Positions 48,020-58,125 of a DNA stretch of 64,000 bases are shown here, piece after piece. A program made the position numbers and the translations under genes. How positions within the stretch are numbered: the stretch's first letter is position 1; the number at the start of each line of letters is the position of its first letter. The stretch is taken from positions 416,001 through 480,000 of the forward strand of contig JBAMJR010000272.1 in NCBI GenBank assembly GCA_038501785.1, read 5' to 3'. Under the pieces are notes generated by a model, which was not told the origin of the DNA, ran no database searches, and worked only from the letters and a program-made list of their open reading frames with translations. The stretch comes from Myoxocephalus aenaeus (taxonomy: Eukaryota > Chordata > Actinopteri > Perciformes > Cottidae).

Positions 48020-49735
48020 GTTCGGGCCTGTGGCAAAGCAGCGGGCCCGGACTCTGTCTCACCCTCCACCCTGAAGCACTGTGCTGATCAGCTGTCCCCG
48101 GTGTTCACAGAGATCTTCAACACCTCCCTGGAGACATGCCACGTGCCAGTCTGCTTCAAGGCCTCCACCATCATCCCCGTCCCCAAGAAACCCAGGATCA
48201 CAGGACTCAATGACTACAGGCCCGTCGCCCTGACCTCTGTGGTCATGAAGTCTTTTGAGCGCCTGGTCCTGTCCCACCTCAAAACCCTGACTGACCCACT
48301 CCTGGTCCTGTCCCACCTCAAAACCCTGACTGACCTACTCCTGGACCCTCTGCAGTTCGCTTACAGGGCCAACAGGTCTGTAGACGATGCTGTCAACATG
48401 GCCCTCCACTACATCCTCCAGCATCTGGACTCCCCAGGAACCTACGCCAGGATCCTGTTCGTGGACTTCAGCTCTGCCTTCAACACCATCATCCCATCTC
48501 TGCTGCAGGACAAGCTCTCCCAGCTGCACGTGCCGACTCCACCTGCAGGTGGATCACAGACTTCCTGACTGACAGGAAGCAGCACGTAAAGCTGGGGAAA
48601 CACGTCTCAGGCTCTCGGACCACCAGCACCGGTTCCCCCCAAGGCTGCGTTCTTTCCCCTCTGCTCTTCTCGCTGTACACCAACAGCTGCACCTCCAGTC
48701 ACCAGCCGTCAAGCTCCTGAAGTTCGCGGATGACACCACCCTCATTGGACTCATCTCTGGTGGGGACGAGTCCGCCTACAGGTGGGAGACTGACCACCTG
48801 GTGACCTGGTGCAGCCAGAACAACCTGGAGCTCAACGCTCTGAAGACAGTGGAGATGGTTGTGGACTTCAGAAAGAACGCAGCCCCAACCGCCCCTCTCA
48901 TCCTGTGTGACTCCCCCATCGACGCTGTGGAGTCCTTCCGCTTCCTGGGCTCCATCATTTCCCAGGACCTCAAGTGGGAACTGAACATCAGCTCCATCAC
49001 CAAGAAGGCCCAGCAGAGGATGTTCTTCCTGAGGCAGCTGAAGAAGTTCAACCTGCCGATGAAAATGATGGTGCACTTCTACACTGCCATCGTTGAGTCC
49101 ATCCTCTGCTCCTCCATCACCGTCTGGCACACCGCAGCCACTGCCAAGGACAAGGCCAGGCTGCAGCGCATCATCCGCTCTGCTGAGAGGGTGATTGGCT
49201 GTAATCTGCCGTCCCTCCAGGACTTGTTCGCCTCCAGGACTCTGAGGCGAGCTAGGAAGATTGCAGCTGACCCCTCTCACCCTGGACATATCCTGTTGGA
49301 GTCCCTCCCCTCTGGCAGGAGGCTGAGGTCCATCAGGACCAACACCTCACGCCACACAAACAGTTTCTTCCCGTCAGCAGTCGGGCTCATCAATGGGGCT
49401 CGGGTCCCCCACTGACTGTCTCTGTCACCCCCAGCTATTTTACTCTTAATTTTTATTTTTATTTTTATTTTCTCTTCTTTATTTTTATTTCTCTTTACCA
49501 TTCACTCCTCTGCACACCGCATACTTAAACACTCGTCACTTTAACATACACTTTAACTTAAATACACATGTCACTTTAACGTACATTCACATTAACGTAT
49601 CTGTTGACTGAGCATTTGCTTATCTTACACATATTTTAATACCAATTGCACTGTTGTTTTCGTTGATTGTTGATTGTTGTTTGTCTCGTCTTACGTCCCA
49701 TGTCCATGTCCAATGTATGCACCTTCCGCCTCTAC
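48020..49735 (+). mobile_element. 5'-truncated LINE (Jockey-superfamily-like)
   Basis: A non-LTR retrotransposon copy that begins abruptly inside the reverse transcriptase domain, as expected from 5' truncation during target-primed insertion. Coding sequence runs to about 49415. An AT-rich 3' untranslated region with ATTTTT repeats and TCACTTTAAC words then runs to about 49735. The left end joins the 49-bp minisatellite and the right end the 32-bp minisatellite without unique spacer. The domain resembles fish LINEs of the CR1/L2/Rex1 group; the exact clade is not resolved. Confidence 0.85.
48021..49415 (+). pseudogene. LINE reverse transcriptase, frameshifted
   Basis: Reverse transcriptase of a LINE. 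Visible motifs: KAAGPDSV near the start, PVPKKPRITGLNDYRPVALT, FVDFSSAFNTI, GSPQGCVLSPLLFSLY and the catalytic FADDTT at 48723-48740 (equivalent to Y-x-D-D). The C-terminal region has DPSHPGHILLESLPSGRR and the HTNSFFPSAV ending typical of these fish elements. Two frameshifts break it, near 48530-48541 and near 48690-48715. A 39-bp in-frame tandem duplication (48265-48303 and 48304-48342) adds 13 residues before the DPLQFAYR motif. The upstream endonuclease region is missing. Inactive copy. Confidence 0.88.
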
Positions 49736-52700
49736 ATGTAGGTCTGCTCTCATGGAGAATGCTCTGCATGTAGGTCTGCTCTCATGTAGAACGCTCTACA
49801 TGTAGGTCTGCTCTCATGGAGAACGCTCTGCATGTAGGTATGTTCTCATGTAGAACGCTCTACATGTAGGTCTGCTCTCATGTAGAACGCTCTACATGTA
49901 GGTCTGCTCTCATGTAGAACGCTCTACATGTAGGTCTGCTCTCATGTAGAACGCTCTACATGTAGGTCTGCTCTACATGTAGGTCTGCTCTCATGTAGAA
50001 CGCTTTACATGTAGGTCTGCTCTCATGGAGAACGCTCTGCATGTAGGTATGTTCTCATGTAGAACGCTCTACATGTAGGTCTGTTCTCACGGAGAATGCT
50101 CTACATGTAGGTCTGCTCTCATGGAGAACACTCTGCATGTAGATCTGCTCTCATGCAGAACGCTCTGCATGTAGGTATGTTCTCATGGAGAACGCTCTAC
50201 ATGTAGGTATGTTCTCATGGAGAACGCTCTACATGTAGGTATGTTATCATGGAGAACGCTCTGCATGTAGGTCTGTTCTCATGGAGAACGCTCTGCATGT
50301 AGGTATGTTCTCATGGAGAACGCTCTACATGTAGGTCTGCTCTACATGTAGGTCTGCTCTCATAGAGAACGCTCTGCATGTAGGTCTGCTCTCATGGAGA
50401 ACGCTCTACATGTAGGTCTGCTCTCATGTAGAACGCTCTACATGTTGGTATGTCCTCATGTAGAACGCTCTGCATGTAGGTATGTTCTCATGGAGAACGC
50501 TCTACATGTAGGTCTGCTCTCATGTAGAACGCTCTGCATGTAGGTATGTTCTCATGTAGAACGCTCTACATGTAGGTCTGCTCTCATGTAGAACGCTCTA
50601 CATGTAGGTCTGCTCTCATGTAGAATGCTCTACATGTAGGTATGTTCTCATGGAGAACGCTCTACATGTAGGTCTGCTCTCATGTAAAACGCTCTACATG
50701 TTGGTATGTTCTCATGCAGAACGCTCTACATGTAGGTCTGCTCTCATGGAGAACGCTCTGCATGTAGGTCTGTTCTCATGGAGAACGCTCTGCATGTAGG
50801 TCTGCTCTCATGGAGAACGCTCTGCATGTAGGTCTGTTCTCATGGAGAACGCTCTGCATGTAGGTCTGCTCTCATGTAGAACGCTCTGCATGTAGGTCTG
50901 TTTTCATGGAGAACGCTCTGCGTGTAGGTCTGTTTTCATGGAGAACGCTCTGCGTGTAGGTCTGTTTTCATGGAGAACGCTCTGCATGTAGGTATGTTCT
51001 CATGGAGAACGCTCTACATGTAGGTCTGCTCTCATGTAGAACGCTCTACATGTAGGTCTGTTCTCATGGAGAAAGCTCTACATGTAGGTCTGCTCTCATG
51101 GAGAACGCTCTACATGTAGGTATGTTCTCATGAGAACGCTCTACATGTAGGTCTGCTCTCATGTAGAACGCTCTACATGTTGGTATGTTCTCATGTAGAA
51201 CGCTCTGCATGTAGGTATGTTCTCATGGAGAACGCTCTGCATGTAGGTATGTTCTCATGGAGAACGCTCTACATGTAGGTATGTTCTCATGGAGAACGCT
51301 CTACATGTAGGTCTGCTCTCATGTAGAACGCTCTGCATGTAGGTATGTTCTCATGGAGAACGCTCTACATGTAGGTCTGCTCTCATGGAGAACGCTCTAC
51401 ATGTAGGTCTGCTCTCATGTAGAACGCTCTACATGTTGGTATGTCCTCATGTAGAACGCTCTGCATGTAGGTATGTTCTCATGGAGAACGCTCTACATGT
51501 AGTTCTGCTCTCATGGAGAACGCTCTACATGTAGGTCTGCTCTCATGGAGAACGCTCTACATGTAGGTCTGCTCTCATGGAGAACGCTCTGCATGTAGGT
51601 CTGTTCTCATGGAGAACGCTCTGCATGTAGGTATGTTCTCATGGAGAATGCTCTGCATGTAGGTATGTTCTCATGGAGAATGCTCTGCATGTAGGTCTGT
51701 TCTCATGGAGAACGCTCTGCATGTAGGTATGTTCTCATGGAGAACGCTCTACATGTAGGTCTGCTCTACATGTAGGTCTGCTCTCATAGAGAACGCTCTG
51801 CATGTAGGTCTGCTCTCATGGAGAACGCTCTACATGTAGGTCTGCTCTCATGTAGAACGCTCTGCATGTAGGTCTGTTTTCATGGAGAACGCTCTGCATG
51901 TAGGTCTGTTTTCATGGAGAACGCTCTGCATGTAGGTATGTTCTTATGGAGAACGCTCTACATGTAAGTCTGCTCTCATGGAGAACGCTCTACATGTAGG
52001 TCTGCTCTCATGGAGAACGCTCTACATGTAGGTCTGCTCTCATGGAGAACGCTCTACATGTAGGTCTGCTCTCATGGAGAACGCTCTGCATGTAGGTCTG
52101 TTCTCATGGAGAATGCTCTGCATGTAGGTATGTTCTCATGGAGAATGCTCTGCATGTAGGTCTGTTCTCATGGAGAACGCTCTGCATGTAGGTATGTTCT
52201 CATGGAAACGCTCTACATGTAGGTCTGCTCTACATGTAGGTCTGCTCTCATAGAGAACGCTCTGCATGTAGGTCTGCTCTCATGGAGAACGCTCTACATC
52301 TAGGTCTGCTCTCATGGAGAACGCTCTGCATGTAGGTATGTTCTCATGGAGAACGCTCTACATCTAGGTCTGCTCTCATGGAGAACGCTCTACATCTAGG
52401 TCTGCTCTCATGGACAACGCTCTACATGTAGGTATGTTCTCATGGAGAACGCTCTGCATGTAGGTCTGTTCTCATGGAGAACGCTCTACATGTAGGTCTG
52501 CTCTACATGTAGGTCTGCTCTCATAGAGAACGCTCTGCATGTAGGTATGTTCTCATGGAGAACACTCTACATGTCGGTCTGCTCTCATGTAGAACGCTCT
52601 ACATGTTGGTATGTCCTCATGTAGAACGCTCTGCATGTAGGTATGTTCTCATGGAGAACGCTCTGCATGTAGGTCTGCTCTCATGTAGAACGCTCTACAT

Positions 52701-54716
52701 GTTGGTATGTTCTCATGTAGAACGCTCTGCATGTTGGTATGTTCTCATGTAGAACGCTCTGCATGTAGGTATGTTCTCATGGAGAACGCTCTGCATGTAG
52801 GTCTGCTCTCATGGAGAACGCTCTACATGTAGGTCTGCTCTCATGTAGAACGCTCTACATGTAGGTCTGCTCTCATGGAGAACCCTCTGCATGTAGGTAT
52901 GTTCTCATGTAGAACGCTCTGCATGTAGGTATGTTCTCATGGAGAACGCTCTACATGTAGGTCTGCTCTCATGTAGAACGCTCTACATGTTGGTATGTTC
53001 TCATGTAGAACGCTCTGCATGTAGGTCTGTTCTCATGGAGAACGCTCTGCATGTAGGTCTGCTCTCATGTAGAACGCTCTACATGTAGGTCTGCTCTCAT
53101 GTAGAACGCTCTACATGTAGGTCTGCTCTCATGTAGAACGCTCTGCATATAGGTATGGTCTCATGTAGAACGCTCTGCATGTAGGTATGTTCTCATGGAG
53201 AACGCTCTGCATGTAGGTCTGCTCTCATGTAGAACGCTCTACATGTAGGTCTGCTCTCATGTAGAACGCTCTGCATGTAGGTATGTTCTCATGTAGAACG
53301 CTCTGCATCTAGGTATGTTCTCATGTAGAACGCTCTACATGTAGGTCTGCTCTCATGTAGAACGCTCTACATGTTGGTATGTTCTCATGTAGAACGCTCT
53401 GCATGTAGGTATGTTCTCATGGAGAACGCTCTGCATGTAGGTATGTTCTCATGTAGAACGCTCTACATGTAGGTCTGACCTCATGTAGAACGCTCTACAT
53501 GTAGGTATGTTCTCATGGAGAACGCTCTACATGTAGGTCTGCTCTCATGTAGAACGCTCTACATGTAGGTCTGTTCTCATGGAGAAAGCTCTACATGTAG
53601 GTCTGCTCTCATGGAGAACGCTCTACATGTAGGTATGTTCTCATGAGAACGCTCTACATGTAGGTCTGCTCTCATGTAGAACGCTCTACATGTTGGTATG
53701 TTCTCATGTAGAACGCTCTGCATGTAGGTATGTTCTCATGGAGAACGCTCTGCATGTAGGTATGTTCTCATGGAGAACGCTCTACATGTAGGTATGTTCT
53801 CATGGAGAACGCTCTACATGTAGGTCTGCTCTCATGTAGAACGCTCTGCATGTAGGTATGTTCTCATGGAGAACGCTCTACATGTAGGTCTGCTCTCATG
53901 GAGAACGCTCTACATGTAGGTCTGCTCTCATGTAGAACGCTCTACATGTTGGTATGTCCTCATGTAGAACGCTCTGCATGTAGGTATGTTCTCATGGAGA
54001 ACGCTCTGCATGTAGGTATGTTCTCATGTAGAACGCTCTACATGTAGGTCTGACCTCATGTAGAACGCTCTACATGTAGGTATGTTCTCATGGAGAACGC
54101 TCTACATGTAGGTCTGCTCTCATGTAGAACGCTCTACATGTAGGTCTGTTCTCATGGAGAAAGCTCTACATGTAGGTCTGCTCTCATGGAGAACGCTCTA
54201 CATGTAGGTATGTTCTCATGAGAACGCTCTACATGTAGGTCTGCTCTCATGTAGAACGCTCTACATGTTGGTATGTTCTCATGTAGAACGCTCTGCATGT
54301 AGGTATGTTCTCATGGAGAACGCTCTGCATGTAGGTATGTTCTCATGGAGAACGCTCTACATGTAGGTATGTTCTCATGGAGAACGCTCTACATGTAGGT
54401 CTGCTCTCATGTAGAACGCTCTGCATGTAGGTCTGCTCTCATGGAGAACGCTCTACATGTAGGTCTGCTCTCATGGAGAACGCTCTACATGTAGGTCTGC
54501 TCTCATGGAGAACGCTCTACATGTAGGTCTGTTCTCATGGAGAACGCTCTACATGTAGGTCTGCTCTCATGGAGAACGCTCTACATGTAGGTCTGTTCTC
54601 ATGGAGAACGCTCTACATGTAGGTCTGCTCTCATGGAGAACGCTCTACATGTAGGTCTGCTCTCATGGAGAACGCTCTACATGTAGGTCTGCTCTCATGG
54701 AGAACGCTCTGCATCG
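49729..54716. repeat. 32-bp minisatellite with palindromic ATG-containing core
   Basis: About 155 units (estimate) of 32 bp with core CATGTAGGTCTGCTCTCATG followed by GAGAACGCTCTA or TAGAACGCTCTG. Many units contain the palindrome CTACATGTAG; others have TGCATG in the same place. Shortened units with CTCATGAGAACG recur near 51128, 53640 and 54218, together with a nearby GAGAAAGCTC marker, showing block duplications of about 2.5 kb and 0.58 kb. Confidence 0.95.
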
Positions 54717-55500
54717 GTCTTCTCTCTGCTCTGAGTGTGAACAGAACAGTAAACAGTCTACTGGTTTTTCTGAGCATGCTCAGTGTTCTATGAAGGGCTG
54801 GTAAACCTCAGGAGACATCAGTAAAATATCAGAGAACCATATTTATCTAAATATTATCATATTGGGATACTGTTTGAATGTTACTTGTTCCGGAGCTCTG
54901 CAGGGTGGAGGGACACAGCACCACCATGAAGACCTGCAGCTCTGCAGCTGACACACAGATAAAGCCCAGAGCAGCTCCTCTGACACATGAAACACATGAA
55001 ACACAGACTCCATCAAACATCTGTGCACACTGTCATCAGACTCACAGGGAAGCGGAACATAGCCATAACTCAATGTTTCTTTTGGGCGCTGCACCTCTTC
55101 CTCTGCCAATTCAAACAGTTTTGTTACGGTAAAGAATAGGAGATTATTTCATGCAGCTTCAAAGCCAAATATAGAAAACGCATGTGAGGGATTATAGACA
55201 CATCAAAGGATAAGGATGGAGAAGACATTAGGGGGGTTCCATCTTCCTCTCTCTTTCCGGTCTGAAAGCAGAGTGGACTTCATTCAACGCTTCCGCCACA
55301 CGGTTTATGGTTCATGCATTATGAGTGTCTTCTGGAGGATCTCTGTTTCTGTAGCAGTGTCCTTTAGATTATTTCACATCAGTGTGGCCTTCAAGTAACA
55401 TTTAAAAATACGATATTAAACATTTGAAAAATGGCTTAAAAAAGATTGTACTTTAAAGTTAAGAGTCGTCTTGTTTTCAGGTCACAATATAATCACATAA

Positions 55501-55502
<2 letters not shown>
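54717..55502. other. Unique noncoding sequence
   Basis: No gene recognised. Overlapping frames of 84-88 codons on both strands (54843-55132) show no family features. A CCTGCAG acceptor-like site on the minus strand near 54900 is not followed by recognisable coding sequence. Confidence 0.45.
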
Positions 55503-55599
<97 letters not shown>

Positions 55600-55621
55600 C
55601 TGTGTGTGTGTGTGTGTGTGT
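55503..55621. repeat. (GT)n microsatellite
   Basis: GT tract of about 120 bp with two TCTG interruptions. Confidence 0.96.
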
Positions 55622-55905
55622 TTTCCTGGAAGATGTAAAGTCAAATCCAAACAGGAGGACTGTCTTCCCTGTGACAGCCAGAACTGAAACGATTGTATTT
55701 GAAGGCTCTTATGATTGTGTGCTGTTGTTTTTCATAAATAAAGGATTATTATCAGCAGCTTGTCAATTCTAAAATATCTTCAGGGTTTTATAACAAACGC
55801 AGTACGGTTATGAAATGTAGTGAAGAGGAACACATGGGACCATGAGGGACACGCTGCAGACAATGTGTAGTCTGGTTTTACAAGTTATCCAGACAAATTA
55901 AGCTG
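55622..55905. other. Unique noncoding sequence between GT tracts
   Basis: AT-rich sequence with no recognisable exon. Confidence 0.4.
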
Positions 55906-55910
55906 CGTGT

Positions 55911-55958
<48 letters not shown>
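55906..55958. repeat. (GT)n microsatellite
   Basis: GT tract with one GAGT interruption near its left end. Confidence 0.95.
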
Positions 55959-55961
<3 letters not shown>

Positions 55962-56071
55962 GCTGGCTGGTTCCCAGCAGATCCGGGAGGATTGCAGCTT
56001 TATCCACATAACTGGAGGTTAATCTTGTGTGCATGGATTCCAACACTGCACTGATGGCACCTGGTGCTCAG

Positions 56072-56072
<1 letters not shown>

Positions 56073-56159
<87 letters not shown>
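56073..56159. repeat. (CA)n microsatellite
   Basis: Pure CA tract of about 87 bp, the longest uninterrupted CA run in the window. Confidence 0.96.
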
Positions 56160-56161
<2 letters not shown>

Positions 56162-56270
56162 AGCTCTCTACATGGGTTGCAGCTCATGCATCACTGTTTC
56201 ATTACGTAAAGTGATTGTTGAGACTTTTAGCTGAGAAGGCGTCTTTATGGTCAGACCACAATATGTATGA

Positions 56271-56272
<2 letters not shown>

Positions 56273-56332
<60 letters not shown>
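56273..56332. repeat. (AT)n microsatellite
   Basis: About 60 bp of pure AT just left of the interrupted GT-rich minisatellite. Confidence 0.95.
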
Positions 56333-56334
<2 letters not shown>

Positions 56335-56337
<3 letters not shown>

Positions 56338-56390
56338 GTGTAGTTATGGGTGTAGATGTGTGTGTTGTGTGTGTAGATGTGTAGTTGTGT
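56335..56390. repeat. Left stub of the GTGTAGATGT minisatellite
   Basis: Two to three units (GGGTGTAGATGTGTGTG type) identical in kind to the long array at 58126-59446. The hAT element at 56399-58125 separates the stub from the main array. Confidence 0.85.
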
Positions 56391-56611
56391 TATTTAGACA
56401 GGGCCGGCGATTGCTATAGGCGAACTAGGCGACTGCCTAGGGCACAAATGGGTTGGGGGCGCCCTCACAGCGCACATTTCAGCACTGTGAGCAATTCGCG
56501 ACCACGTGACCGGGGGGCGCTGCCTCCCGCGAGCAGGGACAATTCAGCTGTGAGTTTTCTCATCAAGTACAGAGAGACACGCATATTGAGAAACGGGCGC
56601 TGTAAACATCT

Positions 56612-56752
56612 TAACGCTGATTGGCCAAGACACGTCACATCAAAGATGTTCTATTACGGAGATGACAACAACTCGGCCCAAAAAGATTTTGTCGAGAAAA
56701 CGGGACGCTGATTGGCCAAGACTCGACACGTCACATCAAAGATCTTCTATTG
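56612..56752 (+). promoter_or_regulatory. Duplicated CCAAT/CRE-like upstream module in hAT element
   Basis: A segment of about 45 bp occurs twice, from about 56612 and 56703. Each copy has CGCTGATTGGCCAAGAC, containing an inverted CCAAT box (ATTGG at 56620-56624 and 56711-56715). Each then has CACGTCACATCAAAGAT, containing a CRE/E-box-like CACGTCA (56631-56637 and 56727-56733). The second copy ends a few bases before the candidate start codon at 56758. The spacing suggests a promoter, but initiation is not shown. Confidence 0.45.
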
Positions 56753-56757
56753 CAAGG

Positions 56758-56904
56758 ATGGCTCACTCCAAAAAAAAATCGTTTGTGCGGTCTGAGAAAT
56801 GTGCAAGATCTGAAAAATCTATTGCGCGCCACTTTGACTGGGCTAAACCATCTGGAGCACAGGGACGAAAACGAAAGAAGAGGAAAAGAAAGTCAAGTAT
56901 AGAG
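56758..56904 (+). CDS. Candidate hAT-borne small gene, exon 1 (49 codons)
   Basis: The ATG at 56758 starts a lysine/arginine-rich peptide: MAHSKKKSFV at the start, HFDWAKPSGAQ in the middle, then a basic cluster GRKRKKRKRKS that could serve as a nuclear localisation signal. KPSGAQ.RKRKK is typical of the N-terminal segment of ZMYM-like hAT transposases. The exon ends ATAGAG|GTAAGT, a near-ideal donor in phase 0. The frame is open upstream to 56662, so the start could be earlier; 56758 was chosen because it is an ATG that follows the duplicated upstream module. See exons at 57332 and 57688. Confidence 0.5.
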
Positions 56905-57331
56905 GTAAGTCTTCTCATCTCAGCCATTTTAATACATTTAGTATTGTGCATCACCTAATATTGGACGTTTCATTGCTGTCACTTAGGCTAGCTATAGCTA
57001 GCTAGCAACTGTTACTTTGCTAATGTGCTACGTAGGCTATTACTAGCAAACGTAACTTCACTGATAACCTACATGGATGTACATGTCAAAAGACCAGTAT
57101 CTGGATAACGTATGCTAGTTATGAAAAGTACAGTTGCTGTCTACATTCATTATAAATGGCATAAGTTCTGTTTAGTGAATTCACAACTAGCAGGTGCATA
57201 CACACACAGTAACCATTTGGGGATAGTGGTGGTGTTCACCCTTCTGTACAGTTCCTCCCCAGGAATATACTAAAATGTATATGTGTCTTTTGTTTTGTTT
57301 TTATTTTTTATTTTTGTTTTAAATTGGCCAG

Positions 57332-57406
57332 ATGCACTCAGGCAATGTTTTCAGAGGCCGGCACCTGCTGGAGAAAGGACGCCTGATTCGCCTCCCTCTG
57401 AACTTT
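57332..57406 (+). CDS. Candidate hAT-borne small gene, exon 2 (25 codons)
   Basis: A 75-bp exon. The upstream tract is strongly T-rich and ends TTGGCCAG; the downstream donor is TTT|GTAAGT. Both edges are phase 0 and match the phase of exon 1. It encodes 25 residues beginning MHSGNVFRGR and containing HLLEKGRLIRLPLNF. I do not recognise this segment outside the element family. Confidence 0.45.
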
Positions 57407-57687
57407 GTAAGTAGCCTACACAACTAGTACTATTGTTGCTGTTTGTTTTATTGTTATTATTATTATCAATTATTACTTTCATAATCACATCACATTAATA
57501 CTACTAATTGTAATCAGTAGCATTATTTAGCCTTGTAGCAGTGGTGGCAGTAATTGTAATTTATTTACTACAAGTTACATGGTCAGATAAAATGTATTTT
57601 TACAATGCAACATGTGGTAGGATGATAGAAATGACCAAATGCAATTGTGTAACGAACAGCATGGATGAACTCTGTGTTTAAATACAG

Positions 57688-57795
57688 CCGCAGGAGAAGG
57701 GACATCCAGTAGTACTCAACCTGTACTTAACCAATCAAACCTGTCAAACCTTGTTAACCATAGTCATTCCCTATACAGCTTGTATCATGTTTTGA
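57688..57795 (+). CDS. Candidate hAT-borne small gene, exon 3 (35 codons + stop)
   Basis: The acceptor TTTAAATACAG precedes PQEKGHPVVLNLYLTNQTC and a hydrophobic tail that ends at TGA (57793-57795). The phase is 0, so the three exons form one open frame of 109 residues. The acceptor has a weaker pyrimidine tract than exon 2. A poly(A) signal follows ten bases after the stop. The tail has no transposase motif I recognise; it may be former noncoding sequence captured by splicing. Confidence 0.38.
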   Translation, partial: PQEKGHPVVLNLYLTNQTCQTLLTIVIPYTACIMF

Positions 57796-57804
57796 GGTTT
57801 GTTC

Positions 57805-57810
57805 AATAAA
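57805..57810 (+). terminator. Poly(A) signal AATAAA
   Basis: Canonical AATAAA ten bases after the candidate exon 3 stop, followed about 10 bp later by a run of A (57819-57826). The latter could be a polyadenylation remnant or simply A-rich sequence. Confidence 0.5.
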
Positions 57811-58125
57811 CATATTTGAAAAAAAAGAGTGTTTTGCACAGTTTATGGAGTTAATTTAATCCTAACTTTGAGTGTGTAATAAATTATTTAAAATAATAAA
57901 AAAGAAAATGTTCTGAAACTATTCTGGTGTTTGTTGTCCGTTCACCATTTATTGTTGAACTGCAATGTAGAATAGTAGAATTATAAGTGGGTGAAAAACT
58001 GCTATGCAAAGTAAAGCAGTTAAGTTAATATATGTCTCTTCAGTGATGTAAAGTATTGTGTGTGTGTGTGTGTGGGGCAAAACTCAATCTCGCCTAGGGC
58101 AACCAAAGGGCTAGAGCCGGCCCTG

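Larger units (their letters stand above)
56399..58125 (+). mobile_element. hAT-type DNA transposon copy, 1.7 kb, non-autonomous
   Basis: The ends are perfect 10-bp inverted repeats, CAGGGCCGGC at 56399 and GCCGGCCCTG ending at 58125, with further subterminal matches (CTAGGCGA, GCCCTAGG). The flanking octamers TATTTAGA (56391-56398) and TGTGTAGA (58126-58133) match at 6 of 8 positions, fitting an aged 8-bp target duplication as made by hAT elements. Inside is an exon starting MAHSKKK with the words KPSGAQ and RKRKK, as at the N-terminus of ZMYM/TTF-type hAT transposases. No DDE/RNase-H-like catalytic core is present. The copy therefore depends on a transposase from elsewhere, if it ever moved in this form. 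Confidence 0.85.

Noticed and set aside
44595..48069. Many minus-strand frames of the CCIMLQCDINNND type
   Set aside because: They are repeat translations of the 49-bp array. Identical frames recur because blocks are duplicated.
48699..49289. 196-codon minus-strand frame opposite the LINE
   Set aside because: It is the antisense shadow of the reverse transcriptase, with no family features of its own.
37333..54716. CRISPR-like appearance of the 37-, 49- and 32-bp arrays
   Set aside because: There are no unique spacers between units, and the context is a vertebrate genome with introns and SINE/LINE elements.
54843..55132. 84-88-codon overlapping frames on both strands
   Set aside because: No motif, no convincing splice context, and the two strands overlap.
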